Shown here: piece after piece, positions 32,618 to 38,558 of the stretch | Layout of the letters: each line of letters begins with the position of its first letter | How positions within the stretch are numbered: the stretch's first letter is position 1 | Origin: an uncultured Porphyromonadaceae bacterium | GTDB taxonomy: Bacteria > Bacteroidota > Bacteroidia > Bacteroidales > Muribaculaceae | NCBI GenBank assembly: GCA_900548975.1 | Contig: URMS01000026.1 | Span: 1 to 38,558, forward strand | Reading direction: 5' to 3' | DNA length: 38,558 nucleotides | Program-made: the position numbers and the translations under genes | Notes under the pieces: model-generated | Told to the model about the DNA's origin: nothing | The model's input: only the letters and a program-made list of their open reading frames with translations | The model's database searches: none

Positions 32618-32700
32618 TTTGGATGCTTCACTGCTTATCTGTTCGTTTGTCGAGAGACTTATTAACCGCTTACCGTCTGTTTTCGTCATTTTATATCTTC

Positions 32701-32732
32701 CTTATTTCCTATCTTCCTATCTTCCTAATCTC
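32701..32732. repeat. 8-base stutter array CTNNNNTC, 4 units
   Basis: CTTATTTC, CTATCTTC, CTATCTTC and CTAATCTC are the inverted form of the GANNNNAG units and form the right outer arm. They end 12 bases before the stop of the minus-strand beta-barrel gene. The stretch 32618-32700 between core and array shows nothing recognisable. Confidence 0.85.
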
Positions 32733-32743
32733 TTGCGTTCCTG

Positions 32744-33250
32744 TTAGAAGACGTAGGCGATGGAGGCGGCGACGAAGGCGGTGGGGTAGTGGCGCATGAG
32801 GGTGTAGCGGGCTTCGAGGGCGAGCTTGAGGGAGGAGTTGCAGCGGTATTCTATGCCGGCGCCTGCGTTGAGGCCGACGCTGTTGGAGTGCGAGGTTACG
32901 TCTTTGCCGCTGTCGGCGTCGTTGCCGTGGAGGCCCCACGATGTGAAGTTGAAGCCGGCAAGGGGGTAGAAGGCCGAGCTCGACGATATGGTTATGGGGA
33001 AGTGCATGTCGACATTGACGGCGATGCCGTCCTTGCCGCGGTGGCGGAATATGATGTCGGCCGAAGGCGCTATGCGCAGGTGATTCGAGAAGGAGTACTG
33101 GAAGGCAAGGCCGGCCGTGGCCGACTCGTTGCGCGAGACGTAGCCCACGCGCGGGCCGAACGATTTTTCGCCTTTATGGGTCTGAGCGGCTGCCGATGGA
33201 GTGGAGACGATGGCGGCGCCCAGGATAATGGCGCCGGCAACCGGTTTCAT
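32744..33250 (-). CDS. Small outer-membrane beta-barrel protein
   Basis: From the ATG at 33250 the protein has 168 residues, with a clean signal peptide (MKPVAGAIILGAAIVSTPSAAA) and a mature part of alternating strands (VGYVSRNESATAGLAFQYSF, LNAGAGIEYRC, LKLALEARYTL) ending in Phe (ASIAYVF). It is a small eight-strand barrel like those of OmpW/OprF-type outer-membrane proteins. An in-frame ATG at 33268 would add six residues (MNITDY) and is also possible; the frame opens further up but without signal-peptide character. A promoter lies at 33352-33359, so it is a single-gene unit. Function is unknown. Confidence 0.75.
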   Translation of the reverse strand: MKPVAGAIILGAAIVSTPSAAAQTHKGEKSFGPRVGYVSRNESATAGLAFQYSFSNHLRIAPSADIIFRHRGKDGIAVNVDMHFPITISSSSAFYPLAGFNFTSWGLHGNDADSGKDVTSHSNSVGLNAGAGIEYRCNSSLKLALEARYTLMRHYPTAFVAASIAYVF

Positions 33251-33340
33251 ATAGTCAGTTATGTTCATAGTAGTGATGAATGGCCGGCAGCTGTTCTGAC
33301 GGTTTCTGTAAAAACAAGACAGCGCGTGCCGGGGTTCGGC

Positions 33341-33359
33341 GCGCATGCGCACAAAGTTA
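33341..33359 (-). promoter_or_regulatory. Beta-barrel gene promoter with start-site palindrome
   Basis: On the minus strand TAACTTTG (33359-33352) is followed after one base by the perfect 10-base palindrome GCGCATGCGC (33341-33350), which would cover the transcript start. The leader to the ATG is about 90 bases. Confidence 0.55.
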
Positions 33360-33393
33360 ATAAAAAAGCCCGACACAGCTGCCGCCGGCGTAC

Positions 33394-33424
33394 AAAAAAA
33401 GAGGCTGCGATTGTCGCAGCCTCT
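33394..33424 (-). terminator. Terminator of second SusCD operon
   Basis: An 11-base stem, AGAGGCTGCGA (33400-33410) against 33414-33424, has a 3-base loop and a run of seven U residues on the minus strand (33400-33394). It begins 21 bases past the SusD stop. Confidence 0.92.
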
Positions 33425-33445
33425 ATAGAGATGATTCGGATAGTT

Positions 33446-35206
33446 TTATTCAGACCAGCCGAAGTTCTGTCCGATGTTGGGGTTGTAGGTAATCTGTCCG
33501 CTCGGGATGGGGTAGCTGTAGTACTGGGGTTTGAATTCACGGAGGAGACCGTGCCAGTTGCGGTTGCCGTTAAGATAGCCGTTGGTGTTGGAAATCTGAA
33601 CGGGGCTGCCGGTGATGTTGGCGCCGAGCAGGATGTTGGGGTTCTTGGTCTGGTCGAGTTTGTCGAGCCAGTGCCAGCGGATAAGATCCCAGTAGCGGAA
33701 GTCGTTGTCCATGATAAGCTCGCAGCGGCGGCAGCGGCGTACTTCCCAGATGAGGCTGCTCACGCCGGTGGTATTGGCGGGGTCGCCCATGCTTGAGAGC
33801 GAAGCCACGGTGGCGTGGGGGAGCTGAGCGCGGTCGAAGAGCAGGTTGAGGGTCTTGTTGAGGTCGGCGTCGGTAAGAGTGCCGAGCTCGGCCTTGGCTT
33901 CTGCATTTTCGAGCAGGATAACCGAGTACCAGTAGATAGGAGCGCAGACGATGTTGCGGACTGTACGGCGGTCGGCCAGGAGGTCGGCGGTATTGTCGTA
34001 CTTGCTTACACCGTAGCCTGTCGACGATGTCATGCCGCTTGCGCCGGCACGGTTGCCTGTAAGGGCGTTGTCTCCGTTAGCGTCGGAGTAGTAGATGAAG
34101 GGGTCTGTAGTCATGGCGAGACGGTTGTCGCGAACGTCGAGCAGCTTCTGGATCGAGAAGATTTTCTCGCTTTCGATCCATTCGCCGACATCGCTCTTGT
34201 TCTCGCTGGTGAGTGCGAGGGGCTTGCCGTCCTTGAAGAGATAGGCGTCGAAAGCGTCCTTGGTGATACCGTTGATGGGTGTTGTGCCGCAGGTGTAGTC
34301 GGACACACAGTTCATGACGATGTCTTTGGCGTAGCCGCGGAACAGAATCATTTCGGGGTTGTCGACCATGGCAGGTACGGCGGAAGCCTGGGTGTAGAAC
34401 GACTGGTAGTTGGCGCGGTACTGCTCGGAAAGACTGTAGCGGCCGGAGTTGATGAGGTAGTCGGAAGCTTTGGCCGATTCCTGGAGGAGTCGCTTAGCGC
34501 GTTCCGGATCGGGAGCGAGACCGTTTTCGGCCTGGGTGCAATATTTGCGGTATGTACCTTCGCAGAGGCACATGTACGATTTCATTGCATAGGCGAGGTC
34601 GCGCGACCAGTACTGGGCATTCTTGTCGGTTTTGATGTTTGCGCAGGCGTAATCGAGGTCTTCGAGAATCTTGTCGAAGACAACGTCGCGTTTCTGGCGG
34701 TCGCCGTAGAGGATTTCATCGTCCGATACGTTGAGCGCGTGTTCGATGAAGTTGCAGTCGCCGTAGCGGCGCACCAGCAGATACTGCTGATAAGCGCGGC
34801 CCAGACGTGCTATACCCATCCAGTTGGCCTTGATGTCTTCATCGAGGGTTGAGCCTTCGAGGCCGTCGATAATGGAGGCGGAGTGGCGGATATTTGTGTA
34901 GGGAGTGGTGTAATTGGCGTTTGACGAGGGGATGCTGGTGAATTTCCAGTCGGTGAAGCCCGATGTGCACTGGTCGTCGGTGAGGGTGTTGAAGTAGAAT
35001 TCACCGTAGCTTGAACCTGTTGCATAGCCGGTGAAGTAGCTTAGCATCTGGTCGCACTGGAGCTTGATGTTGTCTGCATTGTTCCAGTATGCAGGGTTGT
35101 CAGTCTCCTGAGTCAGGGGGTAGCGGTTGTCATCCAGGAAGTCGTCGCAGGAAGCGACAGCGAACGAGCCGGCGACAAGAGCACCTATTAAGATTGATTT
35201 TTTCAT
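33446..35206 (-). CDS. SusD/RagB-family substrate-binding lipoprotein
   Basis: The 586-residue lipoprotein (MKKSILIGALVAGSFAVASC, Cys20) has SusD features: an N-terminal DDFLDDNRYPLT, TPR-like helices (ARLGRAYQQYLLVRRYGD) and the C-terminal EVRRCRRCELIMDNDFRYWD. The last has two Cys residues where many relatives show Glu or hydrophobic residues. The final GREF-like stretch HGLLREFKPQYYSYPIP is typical. It follows the SusC gene by 35 bases. I chose the ATG at 35206; an in-frame TTG at 35212 would add two residues. It binds the imported ligand at the surface. The ligand is unknown, and no degrading enzyme is adjacent within the window. Confidence 0.93.
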   Translation of the reverse strand: MKKSILIGALVAGSFAVASCDDFLDDNRYPLTQETDNPAYWNNADNIKLQCDQMLSYFTGYATGSSYGEFYFNTLTDDQCTSGFTDWKFTSIPSSNANYTTPYTNIRHSASIIDGLEGSTLDEDIKANWMGIARLGRAYQQYLLVRRYGDCNFIEHALNVSDDEILYGDRQKRDVVFDKILEDLDYACANIKTDKNAQYWSRDLAYAMKSYMCLCEGTYRKYCTQAENGLAPDPERAKRLLQESAKASDYLINSGRYSLSEQYRANYQSFYTQASAVPAMVDNPEMILFRGYAKDIVMNCVSDYTCGTTPINGITKDAFDAYLFKDGKPLALTSENKSDVGEWIESEKIFSIQKLLDVRDNRLAMTTDPFIYYSDANGDNALTGNRAGASGMTSSTGYGVSKYDNTADLLADRRTVRNIVCAPIYWYSVILLENAEAKAELGTLTDADLNKTLNLLFDRAQLPHATVASLSSMGDPANTTGVSSLIWEVRRCRRCELIMDNDFRYWDLIRWHWLDKLDQTKNPNILLGANITGSPVQISNTNGYLNGNRNWHGLLREFKPQYYSYPIPSGQITYNPNIGQNFGWSE

Positions 35207-35241
35207 AATCAAAAGATGTTTACTGTTATTAATGCCTTACT

Positions 35242-38200
35242 TTAGAATGTAACTTGCACGCCAAACGAGTAGGTGCGGGGCATAGGTGTCACACGGCCGA
35301 AATCCTGGTTGACGTTAGCGTTGGTGTTGAAGTAGGAGGCATTGTGGCTCGAACCAATTTCCGGGTCGATGCCGGTGCCTTTCATACCGTTGTGGATCAT
35401 GCAGAGGTTTTCGGCAGTGAAATAGATGCGGGCACGCTGGATGAGGGCCTTCTGAGAGATGTTCGCTGGAATAGTGTAGCCTACAGTCAGCTGTTTGAAG
35501 CGGAGGTACGACATATCCTGCAGATATTTGGACTGGGGATAGAAGTTGTAGCGTCCCATATAGAGTCCTGAAACCTTACCGGCACCGGCTGCACCGGGGA
35601 AGAGGCAGGGGTAGTCGTTGCTCTGGCTGATTTCGTATCCGCTGATGGCACCGTCGGTGTACAGAATCTTGTTGTAGGAGTTCTGGTTTGCATATGTAGC
35701 GTCGGCACCGCGGGTGAGAGGCATTACGAATGCAGAGGTCGACCAGTAGTCGCGTTTGCCCACGCCCTGGAAGTACATGTCGATATCGAATCCGCGCCAT
35801 GCGCCGCCGAGACGGAACGAGTATTCATAGCGGGGCATCGAGTTACCGATTTTCTTGAGGTCGCCATGGTTTCTTTCGGAACCGGCGGGGTAGATACCCT
35901 TGGAGCGGTCGTTGGGGTCGATGTATGCTTCGCGGTGATTTTCCCAGAGCCAGTCGTTGTCTTCGCGAGCGCCGCCGTCGATTACACCGTTGCCGTCGAG
36001 GTCCTTGAACTTGATGTCGCCGGGGCCGAATCTGAAGGAACCGTTCTGCAGGAAGGTCTGGTCAGGAAGGTTTCCGCCGGGGGTGTTGGTGTAATTGAGG
36101 TCGGTCATGCTGCCCTGCTTGAGATCGTCTTCTGTGAAGTAGCGGTCGGTTTCGAAGCCCCAGATGGCGCCGTATTCAGCACCGCTGTAGAAGGTGTTGA
36201 TCATCATGTTGTCGTTGCGGTATTTAACGACCGTGGTCTTGCCGTCGTAGATGTTGAAGTTGGCATATACATCGAATTCGCCGAAGCTGTGGTTGTAGCC
36301 GATGCCGAGTTCCCAGCCGCGGGTGCGGAGCTGGCCTTCGTTGACGTAGGGAGCGGAAGCGCCGAGAACGCCGGGGAGTGTAAGACCGGGAGCGAGCATG
36401 TCCTTGGTGTCGCGCTGGAACCAGTCGAAGTTCACATTGAGCGAGTTGTTGAAGAATCCGAGGTCAACACCTACGTCGAGAGTTTCGACACGTTCCCAAG
36501 TAAGCTGCGAGGAAACGAGGCTCGGAGTGCTCGAATACTTGGTGGGATTGGTGGCGCCGTTCTGGAGCCAGAGATAGTTGGACGGACCGGAAATTGTGGA
36601 GATGAACATGTTGTTGCCGATGGCTTCGTTGCCGATCTGACCCCACGATGCGCGGACTTTACCGTTGGAGAGGTACTGGGCTGCATTGGTGGCTTTATAG
36701 AAGTTTTCTTCGGTAAAGCGGTAGCCTATAGAACCCGAGGGGAAGAAGCCCCACTGTTTTGCTGCGGGGAAGCGCGACGAACCGTCGTAGCGGCCGTTGA
36801 ATTCGAACAGATAGATGCCCTTGTAGTCGAAGTTGACACGACCGAAGAAACCTGCGGTTGCACGGTGTCTGAGGCTGTTTCCGATCGACATATCGGTACC
36901 TTTTTCACCGCCGTCGGTGAGGCCGAGGTAAGGCAGGTTGACGTCGAGAAGGTTGGCGCGGGTGGCGCTGAGTTCATTATAGTCGAATTTCTCGGCGGTT
37001 CCGCCAAGCATCACTTTCAGGTTGTAGTCCTGAGCGAAGGTGTGGGCGTAGGTGGCGTACACGTTGGTTGTCCAGAGTACCGAGCGCGAGTTGCTCTGCG
37101 AAGCCTGGGTCTTTGTGGAGATATTCTCGGGAACAAGGCCGGTATTGGTCCAGTTGTTCCATGCATAGACCGGCAGGTTGTACGACTGCGAGTTGTAGTT
37201 CTGTATGTCGTAAGTGTAGTCTGCGTGGAGGGTAAGGCCTTTGATTATGTCGGCATCGATATAGGCCTGGATTTTGGTGTCGCTGGCCCAGTCTTTGAAC
37301 TGGCCGCCGTCGCGACGACCGGCAACGGTCTTGTACCATATGTTCTTGCCTTCATATTCGCGGTAGCCGTAGGGGTTGAAGTACGAGCCCCAGCGCCAGA
37401 TGTAGGTAGGAGTTGCCTGGCCTACGATATTGTTGGGACCGGTGTATTCTTTGCTCGAGTAGTTGAAGCGTACGCCTGCGCGGAGCCACTTGAAGATCTC
37501 GGTATTTACATTGAGACCGGCTGTGTAGCGGCGCATGTTGCCCGGATTGATGTTTTCCATGGCCTGGCGCTTGTCGTAGCCGAATGTGGCGCGGTAGTTG
37601 GTGCGTCCGCTCTGGCCTTCGAGGCTTACATTGTGCTTGTTGCTGGGGGCGGCGTTGTTATACCATATGTTGCCTACATCCCAGTTTGCATAGTAGAGGG
37701 TTTCCTGTACCTGGCCGGTGACGGGGTCGCGCATGATGTAGTAGTCGCCGACGTTGTTGTCGTCGACATAGGGGCGGAGTTCGCCCATGCCGCGGGGACC
37801 GCCGTTCTGCTGCTGCCATTTTTCAGCATAGGGAAGCAGGTTGGCAAAGTGCATGCCGAAAAGCTCGGTATCGCCGCCGGAGCGCATCTGCTGGTCGATC
37901 ATGGCGCGCAGCTGGGTGGGTACGTCGGAATACTGGGGAAGGGTGGTCGGACCGGTCCAGCCGAAGTTGTTGGTGTATTTAACCGATATACGGTCCTTGG
38001 AAGCGGGAGTCTTGGTGGTGATAAGGATTACACCGAATGCTGCTCGTGTACCGTAGATAGCCGAGGAGGATGCGTCCTTGAGCACGCTTATTTCCTGGAT
38101 ATCATCCGGGTTTACGAAGCTGAGATCGTCGACGGGAACACCGTCGACCACGATGAGAGGATTGGATGTCTGGCTGTTCGACAGAGTACCGGCACCGCGG

Positions 38201-38558
38201 ATTCGCAGTGATGCTGAACCCGACGATGTGATGTCACCGTTGTTGGTGGTAATGGTAAGACCGGGGACAGCACCCTGAAGTGCTTTGGCGACATCGGTCT
38301 GGGGGCGTCCGTCCATGGTGCGGGCAACGTCGACTGTGGCGACGGCGCCGGTGAGGTTGGCACGCTTCTGTGTACCGTAGCCGATGGCCACCAGTTCGTT
38401 GAGCTGCTCGGAAGTTGGCTCGAGGTATACGGTCATGCCGTTGGCTGCCTTGACCAGAACGGTCTTGTAGCCAACGTAGCTGAATTCGAGATTTTGGCCT
38501 GCACGTACCCGGATCTTGAAGTTACCGAAGGCGTCGGTGGCTACTGCGTTGCCTTTTA
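35242..38558 (-). CDS. SusC/RagA-family TonB-linked transporter (5' end off window)
   Basis: The frame is open to the window edge, so the signal peptide and the start of the carboxypeptidase-D-like domain are missing. The visible part begins within that domain (ATDAFGNFKIRV, FSYVGYKTVLV), then LNELVAIGYGTQKR (TonB-box region), a plug (LRIRGAGTLSN, PLIVVDGVPV, LKDASSSAIYGTRAAFGVILITTK) and a long barrel ending in Phe (SFGVQVTF). The Met at 38436 is internal and is not the true start. Together with SusD downstream it forms a second uptake pair, transcribed opposite to the first and distinct in sequence. About 1100 residues are visible. Confidence 0.95.
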   Translation of the reverse strand, partial: KGNAVATDAFGNFKIRVRAGQNLEFSYVGYKTVLVKAANGMTVYLEPTSEQLNELVAIGYGTQKRANLTGAVATVDVARTMDGRPQTDVAKALQGAVPGLTITTNNGDITSSGSASLRIRGAGTLSNSQTSNPLIVVDGVPVDDLSFVNPDDIQEISVLKDASSSAIYGTRAAFGVILITTKTPASKDRISVKYTNNFGWTGPTTLPQYSDVPTQLRAMIDQQMRSGGDTELFGMHFANLLPYAEKWQQQNGGPRGMGELRPYVDDNNVGDYYIMRDPVTGQVQETLYYANWDVGNIWYNNAAPSNKHNVSLEGQSGRTNYRATFGYDKRQAMENINPGNMRRYTAGLNVNTEIFKWLRAGVRFNYSSKEYTGPNNIVGQATPTYIWRWGSYFNPYGYREYEGKNIWYKTVAGRRDGGQFKDWASDTKIQAYIDADIIKGLTLHADYTYDIQNYNSQSYNLPVYAWNNWTNTGLVPENISTKTQASQSNSRSVLWTTNVYATYAHTFAQDYNLKVMLGGTAEKFDYNELSATRANLLDVNLPYLGLTDGGEKGTDMSIGNSLRHRATAGFFGRVNFDYKGIYLFEFNGRYDGSSRFPAAKQWGFFPSGSIGYRFTEENFYKATNAAQYLSNGKVRASWGQIGNEAIGNNMFISTISGPSNYLWLQNGATNPTKYSSTPSLVSSQLTWERVETLDVGVDLGFFNNSLNVNFDWFQRDTKDMLAPGLTLPGVLGASAPYVNEGQLRTRGWELGIGYNHSFGEFDVYANFNIYDGKTTVVKYRNDNMMINTFYSGAEYGAIWGFETDRYFTEDDLKQGSMTDLNYTNTPGGNLPDQTFLQNGSFRFGPGDIKFKDLDGNGVIDGGAREDNDWLWENHREAYIDPNDRSKGIYPAGSERNHGDLKKIGNSMPRYEYSFRLGGAWRGFDIDMYFQGVGKRDYWSTSAFVMPLTRGADATYANQNSYNKILYTDGAISGYEISQSNDYPCLFPGAAGAGKVSGLYMGRYNFYPQSKYLQDMSYLRFKQLTVGYTIPANISQKALIQRARIYFTAENLCMIHNGMKGTGIDPEIGSSHNASYFNTNANVNQDFGRVTPMPRTYSFGVQVTF

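Noticed and set aside
32276..32732. CRISPR array or telomere-like repeat
   Set aside because: Units are 8 bases with no spacers, no cas genes are present, and the ATTAGG similarity comes from GAAATTAG units and is not a true TTAGGG array.
32599..32799. 66-codon frame overlapping the palindrome and the CTNNNNTC array
   Set aside because: Its tail is Arg-rich low complexity from antisense of the beta-barrel gene, and the region is explained by the repeat structure.
33446..35206. CRRC in the SusD C-terminal motif as a metal site
   Set aside because: Two Cys within a known helix motif are not enough for metal binding, and I believe SusD subfamilies vary at these positions.
35866..38211. Long open frame of 781 codons antisense to the second SusC gene
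   Set aside because: It is a shadow created by the GC-rich, strongly biased codons of the real gene. It shows no domain or signal, and the SusC frame explains the region.

Overview
The window looks like a chromosomal segment of a fairly GC-rich member of the order Bacteroidales, most plausibly Muribaculaceae (the family is an inference). The evidence is two SusC/SusD outer-membrane import pairs, a secreted subtilase with a type IX secretion-like C-terminal tail, lipoproteins with Bacteroidota-type lipoboxes, and nine promoters carrying the Bacteroidota -7 element TAnnTTTG. In this window the element reads TAAYTTTG in nearly every case. No tRNA, rRNA, CRISPR array, prophage or intact insertion sequence was recognised.

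Layout. 1-982: a terminator, an SGNH hydrolase without a signal peptide and a small basic protein. 1166-4368 (minus): a two-gene uronic-acid glycosidase operon (GH105 then GH67). 4517-5809 (minus): enolase. 6026-6502 (plus): two small membrane proteins. 6632-8105 (minus): a beta-barrel outer-membrane protein, then glucosamine-6-phosphate deaminase. 8233-9311 (plus): a MIP18-type Fe-S assembly factor translationally coupled to an LpxH-like lipid A enzyme. 9438-13468 (minus): two overlapping DUF3857/transglutaminase-like proteins, one with an intact Cys-His-Asp triad and one without. 13654-18003 (plus): carA-carB. 18346-20693 (plus): NDH-2 and a GNAT/Eis-like acetyltransferase behind an attenuator-like leader. 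20666-21892 (minus): a lipoprotein. 22217-28738 (plus): SusC, SusD and a lipoprotein with a duplicated module. 28874-31141 (plus): the subtilase. 31262-32275 (plus): tsaD. 32744-33250 (minus): a small beta-barrel protein. 33446-38558 (minus): a second SusD and a SusC whose 5' end lies beyond the window.

How the genes work together. The window mixes housekeeping metabolism (glycolysis, carbamoyl phosphate, amino-sugar entry, t6A tRNA modification, lipid A, respiration) with envelope functions for taking up polymers. The GH105/GH67 pair points to uronic-acid-decorated plant glycans. The SusCD-lipoprotein-subtilase group contains no glycosidase and could handle peptides or glycoproteins, but that is inference.

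The most unusual material is between genes. Four intergenic regions hold inverted repeats whose arms are stuttered arrays of 7-, 8- or 9-base units around a central hairpin. The largest, between tsaD and the convergent beta-barrel gene, has a 208-base core of nested palindromes arranged with exact mirror symmetry about one point. It carries wobble-preserving differences between its arms and is flanked by 8-base GANNNNAG and CTNNNNTC arrays. I did not recognise it as a described element.
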